Part shown: one piece after another, positions 8,388 through 17,678 of the stretch | Position numbering within the stretch: position 1 is the stretch's first letter | Layout of the letters: each line of letters begins with the position of its first letter | Source: Acidipila rosea | Lineage (GTDB): Bacteria; Acidobacteriota; Terriglobia; Terriglobales; Acidobacteriaceae | Length of the DNA: 64,000 bases | Assembly: GCF_004339725.1 (NCBI RefSeq) | Contig: NZ_SMGK01000003.1 | Coordinates: 466,322-530,321, forward strand | Direction: 5' to 3' | Notes under the pieces: generated by a model | The model's database searches: none | Told to the model about the DNA's origin: nothing | Seen by the model: only the letters and a program-made list of their open reading frames with translations | Made by a program: the position numbers and the translations under genes

Positions 8388-9216
8388 GGACAGGCCGCTC
8401 GATCCCGCAATACTTCACATCCTTACCGTGGTGGACGGGGTGGCTGCAAAGCAAGGGTGTCCATACATCGTCGTGGGTGCGACGGCGCGCGATCTGCTGC
8501 TTTACCATGTGTTCGGGATTCCCGCGATGCGTGCCACACAGGACGTTGACTTTGCCATCGCCGTCGAGAACTGGGAGCAATTTCAGAAACTCCGTACTGC
8601 GCTACTAGCAACCGATCACTTCGAGCCCAGCCGAGTTGAGCACCGACTTTTTCTGAAGACGCTGGAGGGAATAACCAAAATCCCTATCGACCTTATCCCG
8701 TTTGGAGGGGTCGCCGAAGGCGACACAATTGCGTGGCCGCCGGATAGAGACACGGTGATGACGGTTGCCGGATTTGAGGATGCTCTAACGGCGTCGGTTC
8801 AAGTCCAAGTAAATGCGACCCTCTCGCTCCCGGTGGTCTCCCTTGCCGCACTGGCTGTCTTGAAGGTATTTGCCTGGCAGGATCGAAAGACGAACGATAA
8901 GGACGCTCTCGACCTGTACCGCGTGATCTCTACCTACGCAGATGCGGGCAACACTGACAGGCTCTATGACTCAGAGATATCTCTCCTGGAACAGTTAAAT
9001 TACGATCTAGAACTCGCCGGAGCCGCACTTGCCGGACGCGATGCCCGGCAACTCTCCAGTCCCGCAACCCTGACCAGACTCGGCACCTTTTTCGTCTCTG
9101 ATTTTATGGACACGCTGGCGGAATGTATACGAGCCTCCCGGTGGCCACTGGAGCCGGAACAATTGCCGCGCACTCGGACCATGCTATCGACGTTCAGTGA
9201 ATATCTTTCAGCGTAG
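8320..9216 (+). CDS. AbiEii-like nucleotidyltransferase toxin
   Basis: A 298-residue protein with the nucleotidyltransferase core: GATARDLLL followed by TQDVDFAI, matching the glycine-rich and DxD-type metal-binding motifs. The remainder includes the helical region VSLAALAVLKVFAWQDRKTNDKDALDLY typical of AbiEii/AbiGii toxins. These enzymes inactivate targets such as tRNA by nucleotide addition, causing growth arrest. It overlaps the AbiEi-like gene by 68 bases (35 if ATG 8353 is used), which fits translational coupling. The start choice is uncertain. Confidence 0.75.
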   Translation: MDVISKQHAFSMSSFSNPLTVPEDRPLDPAILHILTVVDGVAAKQGCPYIVVGATARDLLLYHVFGIPAMRATQDVDFAIAVENWEQFQKLRTALLATDHFEPSRVEHRLFLKTLEGITKIPIDLIPFGGVAEGDTIAWPPDRDTVMTVAGFEDALTASVQVQVNATLSLPVVSLAALAVLKVFAWQDRKTNDKDALDLYRVISTYADAGNTDRLYDSEISLLEQLNYDLELAGAALAGRDARQLSSPATLTRLGTFFVSDFMDTLAECIRASRWPLEPEQLPRTRTMLSTFSEYLSA

Positions 9217-9390
9217 TGTTCTTCCAACCCGCGGCTCTCTTCGGCGGGTCGTTCTCGGTTTTGTACCTGCCGTGAATAATGAAAATATACGAAAACGAAA
9301 TGCCAACTAAGCTCCGATCCGAAACTCGAAATATAGTCTGAAGCTGACTCATTTATGATGAGGACGCATGTTCGGACCTTCCTTTCAAGA

Positions 9391-12300
9391 ATGAGCGATC
9401 TAAACGAGGGCCTGTACGACCAGCTCATCACTCGCCGCGTTCGTGAGTCCCTCGATCGGCAAGCCACCCTTGGCCTGAAATCGTTAGTTGAAGCGATCGA
9501 AGAGAACGACCACCCGGATTATCTCGCACGTCACCTAATTCGACAGATAAAGGCCGCCCTTCATGGATTACCTGCGGAAGACCGTAATCGTCGGCAGATC
9601 GACTTGGCGAACTCTCTTTTGGACTTCGTGCGCGATCCGGCAGATTCGATCGAATTAGATCCTGTCGATGTACCCGGCCAAGTTCTTCGCGCTATCTACC
9701 GCGGCGCTGATGCACCAAAGCCGCCATCCACGCCCCTTAGCGTTACTAGCCTGCTCATGAACGCGTTGGATGAACCTCGTCTCGGCTTCGAACTTGAACG
9801 CGAAATGGCCACGGCCGATCGCGTATTTATGGTGGTCAGCTTCATCCAGTGGCGCGGGTGGCAGCGACTCAAAAGCGCATTTCACGAACTCGCGACCCGC
9901 CAGGTTCCAATTCGACTCCTCACGACGACCTATATTGGAGCCACCGATTTCCGAGCTATCGAGGAAATTTCGCGGCTGCCGAATGTCGAGTTGCGAATCT
10001 CACTGGATGGGCGCCGGCGACGTCTCCATGCCAAATCATGGCTGTTTCAGAGGGACAATGGCTTCAGCAGCATCTATGTCGGTTCCGCCAACTTGTCTGG
10101 ACCCGCTCTTGAAGACGGGATCGAATGGACAGTCAAGCTGAGCGAAGTGGAAGCTCCTCACATTGTCGAACGCTTCCGCGGAGCGTTCGACTCTCTCTGG
10201 TGTGATGAGGAATTTGAGCAGTTCCAACCAGACGATGAAGAATTTTGCCGGCGGGTGAAGCAGTCTTTGGAATATGCGAAGCGCGGGCCAGGAAGCCGCG
10301 ATTCCGGACCACCAGTGTTCTTTGATCTTCGGCCGCATCCCTACCAACAAGCCACCATCGATCAACTTGAGACAGAACGGATCGACAAAGGGCATTTCCG
10401 TAATCTCGTCGTCGCCCCAACAGGGACGGGCAAGACGCTGATCGCGGCCTTCGACTATGCTCGCCAACCCTTCTCGGGACCTAGACCGAGGTTGCTGTTT
10501 CTAGCGCACCGAGAAGAGTTGCTGCGCCAGGCCCGTGATCGATTCCGTCACGTGTTGCGCGACGAGTCTTTTGGCGATCTGTTAGGTGGTGGAGAAGAAC
10601 CGAGTAGTTACGAGCATCTATTTGCGACGATTCAGAGCTTTCGCAGCCGAGGTCTGCTTGAAACTCAGGGCGAGACACATTGGGAATACGTCGTGCTCGA
10701 CGAAGCACACCACGTGCCAGCAGAGAGCTACCGAGAGATCGTCGCTTCTTTGCGGCCGCGCATTTTGTTGGGATTGACCGCTACCCCGGAGCGTATGGAC
10801 GGGGAGAGCATCCTGCCATGGTTCGAAAATCGAATCGCAGACGAGATGCGTCTCTGGCATGCAATTGAGCGCCAGTACCTGGTGCCATTCGACTACTACG
10901 GCGTTCACGACGGCACCGACCTAACCGGACTTACCTGGAGCCGCGGTTCATACGCCATCGGCGAACTCGAACAACGCTACCTGGGCAATATGCGGCGGGC
11001 GAACCTAATCATAAGGGAGTTTTGCGAATTCTATGGCGACTGGCGTCTTGCGCGAGGACTAGGGTTCTGCGTCAGTATCTCCCACGCTCAATTCATGGCT
11101 GAGTCGTTTCGTCAGGCGGGGATACCCGCCCTCGCTATTACCAGCGAATCCACTGATGACGAGAGGGCCCAGGCCGCCACGCGATTACGCAATCGAGAGG
11201 TGAACGTTCTATTTACCGTTGATCTCTTTAATGAGGGTGTGGACATCCCGGAGGCAGATTGCGTCCTCTTTCTGAGACCTACCGAGAGCTCAACCGTCTT
11301 TCTCCAACAGTTAGGGCGCGGACTTCGTCTGGATACAGGCAAGACGACTTGCCTTGTCCTGGATTTCATTGGAAATCAGAGGCGAGAATTCCGATTTGAT
11401 CAGAGATTCCTTGCTCTATTCGGCGGAACTCGCCAGCAGGTAATTCGGCAGATTGAGACGGGGATCACGCGGCTGCCCGGCAACTGTTACTTCCGACTCG
11501 ACAAAGAGTCTCGAAAAGTCGTCTTGGAGAATTTGAAAGCGCAGCTGCAAGTGAGTCGGGCTCGGATGGTCGCGGAGCTCAATGCCCTGGCTGGTCACCT
11601 CGGACGGCGGCCTACATTGATCGAATATCTTGCCGAAACGCACTATGAGCTTTCAGACATTTACAAGCCTTCGATCGGTGGTTGGTATGTGCTCCTCAAT
11701 GAAGGACGGTTCCTTGAAGAGCCACCAACGGAAGCCGACATTCTTCTGTCGAAGCGTTTCCAGCTTTTGCTTCACATCGATTCGACCCGTCGGCTGCGAT
11801 TTTACCTAGACCAATTGAGCGCGAGACATGTTGGTCTTGAGTCGATTCCCCCTTTGCAACAGCGTATGGTCCAAATGCTCACCTTTCGCCTATTGCAGAG
11901 CGAGGCGCGACAAAAGGACACCGATTGGGATGCTGGATTGGTGCGACTGCAACAAAACAACTCGGCGAGAGCAGAGTTACAGGAACTCTGCGAAGCACTA
12001 TTGGATATCGTGAAGCTGCATACTGACGAAAGACCCCTGATGGATGAATGCCCTCTCTTCCTCCATCGGCGATACACGCGTGAGGAGGTTCTGGTTGGAC
12101 TAGGTCTGCCAAATCTTGTTGGAGCGCGTCACACTCAGACGGGCCGTCTTTGGATTGAATCATCAAATACGGAGATCTTATTCGTGACGCTAGACAAGTC
12201 TGAGAAGACTTTTTCCCCCTCAACACGCTACGAGGACTTCGCGCTAAGTCCCACCAGATTTCATTGGCAATCCCAGAGCACTACGGGCGAGAACTCTCCT

Positions 12301-12507
12301 ACCGGCCAGAGGTACTCACGCCAGCGGGAGAATGGCGCTAGCTTCTTATTATTCGTCCGACCGAAGAAGGGCGATTCGTTCGTATTCCTCGGTCCTCTGC
12401 GATACGTTTCGCATTCAGGAAGTCGGCCAATGAGCATCTACTGGGACTTAGATTTCCCTATGCCTGCCTGGTTCTTCGAACTGTGCGCCTCACTGCGTGC
12501 GGCCTAA
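9391..12507 (+). CDS. PLD-nuclease-like / SF2 helicase / DUF3427 protein
   Basis: A protein of about 1038 residues. The N-terminal third contains a phospholipase-D-type motif (LHAKSWLF ... YVGSANLSGPAL, about residue 213). The middle is a superfamily 2 helicase: APTGTGKT near 340, DEAHH near 437, GLTATPERMDG and QQLGRGLR. The C-terminal ~400 residues match the DUF3427-type tail. ATG 9391 (MSDLNEGLYDQLIT) is preferred to 9355 because it matches the family N-terminus. Such nuclease-helicase proteins often sit in defence islands. It follows the AbiE pair by 174 bases and may be a separate unit. Its DNA target is unknown. Confidence 0.85.
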   Translation: MSDLNEGLYDQLITRRVRESLDRQATLGLKSLVEAIEENDHPDYLARHLIRQIKAALHGLPAEDRNRRQIDLANSLLDFVRDPADSIELDPVDVPGQVLRAIYRGADAPKPPSTPLSVTSLLMNALDEPRLGFELEREMATADRVFMVVSFIQWRGWQRLKSAFHELATRQVPIRLLTTTYIGATDFRAIEEISRLPNVELRISLDGRRRRLHAKSWLFQRDNGFSSIYVGSANLSGPALEDGIEWTVKLSEVEAPHIVERFRGAFDSLWCDEEFEQFQPDDEEFCRRVKQSLEYAKRGPGSRDSGPPVFFDLRPHPYQQATIDQLETERIDKGHFRNLVVAPTGTGKTLIAAFDYARQPFSGPRPRLLFLAHREELLRQARDRFRHVLRDESFGDLLGGGEEPSSYEHLFATIQSFRSRGLLETQGETHWEYVVLDEAHHVPAESYREIVASLRPRILLGLTATPERMDGESILPWFENRIADEMRLWHAIERQYLVPFDYYGVHDGTDLTGLTWSRGSYAIGELEQRYLGNMRRANLIIREFCEFYGDWRLARGLGFCVSISHAQFMAESFRQAGIPALAITSESTDDERAQAATRLRNREVNVLFTVDLFNEGVDIPEADCVLFLRPTESSTVFLQQLGRGLRLDTGKTTCLVLDFIGNQRREFRFDQRFLALFGGTRQQVIRQIETGITRLPGNCYFRLDKESRKVVLENLKAQLQVSRARMVAELNALAGHLGRRPTLIEYLAETHYELSDIYKPSIGGWYVLLNEGRFLEEPPTEADILLSKRFQLLLHIDSTRRLRFYLDQLSARHVGLESIPPLQQRMVQMLTFRLLQSEARQKDTDWDAGLVRLQQNNSARAELQELCEALLDIVKLHTDERPLMDECPLFLHRRYTREEVLVGLGLPNLVGARHTQTGRLWIESSNTEILFVTLDKSEKTFSPSTRYEDFALSPTRFHWQSQSTTGENSPTGQRYSRQRENGASFLLFVRPKKGDSFVFLGPLRYVSHSGSRPMSIYWDLDFPMPAWFFELCASLRAA

Positions 12508-12944
12508 ACCGGTGTCCACTGCTTGGAGTACCACGCGGATAGACACCAACAATCAGGAGTCATCCGCTTCTTTCGGCGCAATAGTGTTGACGGTGAGATT
12601 CTCAACACGGAACAACGCCGTGCGCTTCGCTCGAACATTGCGCGGACAGAAGTGACCATGACCGATGGCAAAGTTACGGAGCAATCGGTCGCATGGTCCG
12701 CGAGTCCCGGTAAGAAATCCCTCCGTGGTGTCTGCATATCACTTGATCCCCCAAATGCGAGGTCTCGAAGTAGGCTTGCAAGTCGCCTACGATCATGGTC
12801 ATTTTTTGCAAGGGAGGGTATTCCTATGCAACGGAGGTGCGAGGAACTTCATGCGAGACCTTTCTCGAATACTGAGCACTAGGCAGCCTAACGAGGAAGT
12901 CTGCCCGCCGGAATTGTCAAATCTGTTCCATTACAATCTTCCAT
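12508..12944. other. Intergenic region, probably decayed DNA
   Basis: Open frames here (for example 12523-12882) show no protein-like features. The region lies between the helicase gene and a truncated hydrolase and probably contains eroded sequence. Confidence 0.4.
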
Positions 12945-13115
12945 GTGCAAACTCATCTAGCTCTTCGTGTACTACAAGGAGCCGACAAGCCTGATCGAGA
13001 CGTTCAGGTCTTATTCGCCGTTCGTCCGCAACGGAAGGCACTCCTGTTTATTCACGGATTCTCTGGTGATCCAATTAAGACGTGGTCTGACTTCCATGTG
13101 CTCCTACGCGTTTGA
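12945..13115 (+). pseudogene. Truncated alpha/beta hydrolase fragment
   Basis: Reading from GTG 12945, the frame encodes VQTHLALRVLQGADK ... RKALLFIHGFSGDPIKTWSDF and stops at 13113. ALLFIHGFSGDP is the oxyanion-loop region that opens alpha/beta hydrolase domains. The nucleophile elbow and the rest of the enzyme are missing. The fragment runs into the 3' end of an oppositely oriented, truncated helicase gene, so this is a deletion or recombination junction. Confidence 0.6.
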
Positions 13116-13482
13116 TCTCCGAGTTATAAGACTTGGCTTCAAGAATTTTGCAGGGTAGGAAGAATTTCTCGGTCACCTCTTGAAACCACTGTTTGCGAAG
13201 GTTCGAAGGTGTGATGACAAGAATGCGGCGTTTTCGTTCCGCCCATTTTTGAGAAAGGACAAGCCCGGCTTCTATCGTTTTTCCCAGGCCGACTTCGTCC
13301 GCCAATAGCGCACCCTTTGCAAGCGGTGAGTTGAACGCGAACAGAACAGCGTCTACTTGGTGCGGGTTTAGGTCTACCTGGGCGCTTGCGACGGCACCCG
13401 CCAGTTTCTCGGCACTGTCCGAGGCGCATCGCTTGGTAAGCTCATGCGCGAAATACTTTGCGTGGTACGGCATGAGATTCAT
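13075..13482 (-). pseudogene. N-terminal fragment of a SNF2/SF2-type helicase
   Basis: Only 135 residues remain of what is normally a protein several times longer. NPHQVDAVLFAFNSPLAKG and LLADEVGLGKTIEAGLVLSQ (Walker A, motif I), then ILVITPSNLRKQWFQE (motif Ia), are clear; DExH and all later motifs are lost. Homology appears to end near 13100 (SYNSEIKRV), where the hydrolase fragment begins. The ATG overlaps the stop of the upstream DUF4143 ATPase gene (ATGA), so the intact ancestor was translationally coupled to it. Confidence 0.8.
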
Positions 13483-14669
13483 CGGATTTCCTGCCGTACC
13501 AGCTGCTTGAGCAGGGTGTCGAGAGGCATGATTTCTGTCTTTGCGTCGTGCTTGAAACGCTCCTGCCCTGGGTAAACGACGACCTGATGATTGGCTTTGA
13601 CATCGGCGCAGCCGATATAAAATCCTTTGCTGGGCTTTGGATCGCTAAGCGAACGCTTCATCTCGATTGCCCATCGCTGATTTGACGCGGTCTCCAAAAC
13701 CAGGTCAATCTCGGCTCCAACGGATGTGCGGTAAAACCACGCCTGAGTATTGGCCGGTACCGCGCTCAAGATGTTCTCTACGAGCATTCCCTCCCAACTC
13801 GATCCGACGACGGGATGTCCCAGCAAGGTCTCCTGATCGCGTATCCCCAGCAGCGTATGCAGAAGTCCGCTATCCCGCACGTAGACCTTTGGGGAGCGGA
13901 CAAGACGCTTGCCGACGTTGGAAGACCACGGCTGCAATCGACGCACAAGTAGGAGGTCAACCATAATGTCGAGATATCTGGCGACCGTCTGACCGCTGAT
14001 TCCCAAGCCCGCCGCAAGCTGCGCCGCGTTCAGCATCTGTCCCTGATTGTGTCCGAGCATCTGCCAAAAGCGGTGAAGCGTCTCGGCGGGAACGCGCGGA
14101 CCTAACGATGGAACGTCGCGTTCCAAATAGGTCTGGATGAAGGCCGCGCGCCATTCGAAGCTTTGAGTTTCGGTCGCCGCGAGAAAGCTGTCTGGGAAGC
14201 CGCCACGCACCCAAAGAGCCTGGGCGGCATTGGGAGAGAAACCAACTACTTCGCTCTCCAGAAATGGGGTCAGCTCCATATACGAGATTCTGCCCGCAAG
14301 CGTCTCCGCAGACTGCTGCAAGAGATCGATGGATGCCGATCCGAGTAAAAGGAACTGGCCGGTGCGCTTTCCTTTTCGTTTTCTCCTGTCGATCAAGCTA
14401 CGCAGAGTTTGAAAGATTCCTGGAAGTCGATGGATCTCGTCCAGGATTACGAGTCGATCTTCATAATCAGCAAGGTAGAGCTCTGGGTCGGCGAGCTTTG
14501 CGCGGTCTGAGGGAAGCTCCAGATCGAGGTACAGCGGTGAATTCTCGGCCTCGTTGGTGAGGCTGAGTGCCAGGGTCGTTTTTCCAACTTGTCGCGGTCC
14601 AAGCAAAGCAACGGCGGGGAACTGACCTAAAAGCTGAAGGAGCCGGGTTTTGGCTGCACGCTGAATCAT
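13479..14669 (-). CDS. AAA ATPase with DUF4143 domain
   Basis: A 396-residue protein of the AAA_14/DUF4143 group. Walker A is GPRQVGKTT near residue 27, Walker B LVILDEIH, and LLLGSASIDLL follows as the sensor region. The C-terminal half carries the DUF4143 winged-helix and nuclease-like part (GAEIDLVLE ... WAIEMKRS), which resembles a PD-(D/E)xK core. Function in the family is poorly known; it is often found near mobile and defence genes. ATG 14669 is used, three codons after an alternative at 14678. It overlaps the truncated helicase gene downstream by four bases. Confidence 0.9.
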   Translation of the reverse strand: MIQRAAKTRLLQLLGQFPAVALLGPRQVGKTTLALSLTNEAENSPLYLDLELPSDRAKLADPELYLADYEDRLVILDEIHRLPGIFQTLRSLIDRRKRKGKRTGQFLLLGSASIDLLQQSAETLAGRISYMELTPFLESEVVGFSPNAAQALWVRGGFPDSFLAATETQSFEWRAAFIQTYLERDVPSLGPRVPAETLHRFWQMLGHNQGQMLNAAQLAAGLGISGQTVARYLDIMVDLLLVRRLQPWSSNVGKRLVRSPKVYVRDSGLLHTLLGIRDQETLLGHPVVGSSWEGMLVENILSAVPANTQAWFYRTSVGAEIDLVLETASNQRWAIEMKRSLSDPKPSKGFYIGCADVKANHQVVVYPGQERFKHDAKTEIMPLDTLLKQLVRQEIR

Positions 14670-15260
14670 ACCTTGCAATTATTCCACAATACGGAATAAA
14701 TGCGAGGTAAATCTCCAGCCCAACGCATCCGATATCCCTCTCCCTGCGGGTTTTGGAACGGGCCTCACAACACCCGGGAGCGCATGCATTCAGATCACTG
14801 CGAACGGGCGACTGGAAGGACTTGGTGGTACAGCGCAAAGCTGAGGGCTGAATCTGCAATTTCGTACCGAAGATGTGCAATTTGAATGTGACGCACATTG
14901 CCCCTCTAAAGGTACATATGTGCGGCAGGATATCTTGCACAAAACAAATCAGATGGAAGAGCGAAACCCTCAAAGTGCGTCTGCGCGTTATGTTCCACTA
15001 CCGCGCTTACCTAAGAGATACCTGACGCCCCAGCATTCCTCCACCGCTCTCCGAGCCTTAGAAAGCGCAGCCTCAGGCTGCAACAGAAGCCGCATTCTCG
15101 CAGACAAAGACTCACTCACCCTCACCGCTTCTGACGATGAGGGAAAGTGCTGCCAAATGCTGCCTTGTGCAGCAAAGTGAGGGAAGGTGAGGGCAGTCAA
15201 AGAGATAAATGGACGACCGCCTTGCATGAACGAAAATCCAATGGCAAACTCATTATTGAA
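14670..15260. other. 591-bp region without a supported gene
   Basis: No conserved protein is visible. It holds a perfect dyad AATGTG-ACG-CACATT at 14885-14899. Around 15110-15200 are repeated GTGAGGG/CCCTCAC words that can pair. In an intact type I-E locus the 5' two-thirds of cas1 would lie here; none of it is recognisable. Confidence 0.5.
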
Positions 15261-15563
15261 ATGTACCCGTCAATAAATATTGAGGTGTCTGAGGTGAAAG
15301 CGGTTGGCCCGCAGCAGAAAGCGCACCTGTTCGCCTTCCGAATTGCTGCAAAAAAACCAAAGCAGGCCGAGCGTGAAGTGCGGCTCGCCTGCAGGGACGC
15401 ATTTCGCCAGACTCATCTGCTCGCACGCATCATCCCGATGATCCAAGAGGTATTGGCGGCTGGAGAAATAGAGCCGCCGCAGGCTCCTTCAGAGTCCGTT
15501 CCGCCAGCGATTCCCAATCCGGCTCCTTCGGGCGATGCCGGCCACCGGATAGTGGGAGAGTGA
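15261..15563 (+). pseudogene. cas1: C-terminal remnant of type I-E cas1
   Basis: The frame from 15261 encodes about 100 residues. From HLFAFRIAAKKPKQAEREV through RLACRDAFRQTHLLARIIP and EEPPQ-like, proline-rich GDAGHR end, it matches the C-terminus of Cas1e integrases, which are normally ~300 residues. The catalytic Glu/His/Asp core lies in the missing part, so it cannot integrate spacers. The position directly before cas2e, three bases apart, confirms identity. The frame upstream (from 15147) is open but shows no Cas1 similarity. Confidence 0.82.
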
Positions 15564-15884
<321 letters not shown>

Positions 15885-15959
15885 CAACCGAAGATTTGAA
15901 GCATCGGTGGCTGCAATACTCACCGATAAGAAATGTGTAATCATCCACTTACCGGAAGT
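15885..15959 (+). promoter_or_regulatory. Putative CRISPR leader
   Basis: 75 bases between cas2 and the first repeat. The repeat orientation (5'-GCATTCCCCG... ending GAACCG), proximity to cas2, and the degenerate repeat at the opposite end all place the leader here and transcription rightwards. A TTGACA lies at the cas2 stop; no well-spaced -10 is evident. Confidence 0.6.
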
Positions 15960-17147
15960 GCATTCCCCGCACCCGCGGGGCTGAACCGCCCCGTACACTA
16001 ATGTAGCGGTTTCGGCCTATGCATTCCCCGCACCCGCGGGGCTGAACCGTTGTTCCGGCTTTTGTTGAGTGCGATTCTTGGGCATTCCCCGCACCCGCGG
16101 GGCTGAACCGTCTGCGCTCGCGTCCGGCCTCTGCCTTTATGAGCATTCCCCGCACCCGCGGGGCTGAACCGGCTGATTCAGGTTGATAGCGCCAGGAGTG
16201 CTCGCATTCCCCGCACCCGCGGGGCTGAACCGGCTGAATGACTTTTCTGGTCCTGTAATCTCTTGCATTCCCCGCACCCGCGGGGCTGAACCGTATGACT
16301 CCGAGGCGAGCTGCCTGGCGCTGCTGCATTCCCCGCACCCGCGGGGCTGAACCAGGATGCTTGGGGAGAATGTAGGCGCGTCAAAAGCATTCCCCGCACC
16401 CGCGGGGCTGAACCGGCAGCGGCGTCTGATAGGTTGCGACCTGAAAAGCATTCCCCGCACCCGCGGGGCTGAACCGTTATTATTTGTTTTCCGCCGTCAT
16501 CGCGGACGGCATTCCCCGCACCCGCGGGGCTGAACCGCCGAGCCTGATTATGTTCATGCTGCTTTCCAGGCATTCCCCGCACCCGCGGGGCTGAACCGGT
16601 TGATCAGCGGACGGTTGCCGCTGTTGACCCGCATTCCCCGCACCCGCGGGGCTGAACCGATACTGATGACGATGTGTTATTTGACTGACCGGCATTCCCC
16701 GCACCCGCGGGGCTGAACCGTAGAAGATGCAGCTGGCGGCGCAGGCAGATGTGCATTCCCCGCACCCGCGGGGCTGAACCGCCGAGCCTGATTATGTTCA
16801 TGCTGCTTTCCAGGCATTCCCCGCACCCGCGGGGCTGAACCGGTTGATCAGCGGACGGTTGCCGCTGTTGACCCGCATTCCCCGCACCCGCGGGGCTGAA
16901 CCGATACTGATGACGATGTGTTATTTGACTGACCGGCATTCCCCGCACCCGCGGGGCTGAACCGAGTGTCATAAACGCTCACCTTTACCGGCTTATGCAT
17001 TCCCCGCACCCGCGGGGCTGAACCGTTATTATTTGTTTTCCGCCGTCATCGCGGACGGCATTCCCCGCACCCGCGGGGCTGAACCGCACACGGATCGGCT
17101 TGTAAGCAACAAGGGGAAGCATTCCCCGCACCCGCGGGGCTGAACTG
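15960..17147 (+). CRISPR. Type I-E CRISPR array, 20 repeats and 19 spacers
   Basis: Repeats are 29 bp, beginning GCATTCCCCG and ending GGCTGAACCG, with a CCCCGC/GCGGGG hairpin. Every spacer is 32 bp. Repeat 7 ends in A instead of G, and the last repeat (17119-17147) has CTG for CCG, marking the leader-distal end. Spacers 10, 11 and 12 (16538-16691) are repeated exactly as spacers 14, 15 and 16 (16782-16935). Spacer 9 (16477-16508) equals spacer 18 (17026-17057). The array is next to cas2e but lacks interference genes in this window. Confidence 0.98.
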
Positions 17148-17262
17148 TCGCTATCGCAGTCCGGAGGAGTTCCGGCAGACAACACAAGGCTACGCGGATA
17201 TGGGGCTCAACCTGAATTGAGAATCTCCAGCTATGGGTGGATGAGAAATCGGGGGCAGGTCA
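17148..17262 (+). mobile_element. 3' relic of an IS3-like insertion sequence
   Basis: Directly after the last repeat the frame reads RYRSPEEFRQTTQGYADMGL and then a stop, resembling the C-terminus of an IS3-type transposase (LGYRSPEEF). About 45 bases later comes GGGGGCAGGTCA, the reverse complement of a TGACCTGCCCCC-type terminal repeat. Only the right end remains. The link to IS3 rests on short similarity. Confidence 0.45.
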
Positions 17263-17368
17263 ACTGACTCCGGCCTTCTGAAGTAGCCCACCCTTTGGAG
17301 CGAGCGAACTCCCAGTCTAGGCTGAGCGCGAGCTTAGGGCAGGGACGGGAGTTGGACTGGAGAGCTAG

Positions 17369-17490
17369 GTGTTATACGAGCAGATTCGCCGGGAGTGCGA
17401 GTTTGGTGCGGGTACGATTGCCTGAGTAGCGCGGAAGTTGGGGGCCAGCGACGCATGGTGCGGGATGCGGTGCGGAGCGCGACTCGCGCG
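17369..17490 (+). mobile_element. 5' relic of an IS21-type transposase gene (istA)
   Basis: The frame from GTG 17369 reads VLYEQIRRECEFGAGTIA, then TGA, then VARKLG. After a frame change it continues QRRMVRDAVRSAT. This is the N-terminal helix-turn-helix of IstA-like transposases with a nonsense codon and a frameshift. No rest of istA and no istB follow. It is a second insertion-sequence scar near the CRISPR trailer. Confidence 0.7.
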
Positions 17491-17678
17491 TGTCGAGCAG
17501 GCAGGCTGGCCGTCACATCGAAGAGACCCTGCAACAGCAGAGCTCGCGTCGCGCTGTGAAACCGCTGCTTTTGCACAGTTGAAAACTGAGATCGTCTGCT
17601 CGCCGTCCAAGAGTTGGGTGAAGTCACGGCCTGCCGTTAATCAGTAACGGAGGCTTAAATGCTTGGAGGTTGCCCATC

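Noticed and set aside
15949..17185. Overlapping minus-strand open frames rich in SAPRVRGM, SPAGAGNA and QPRGCGEC
   Set aside because: They are translations of the CRISPR repeats; all periodicity comes from the 61-bp repeat-spacer unit.
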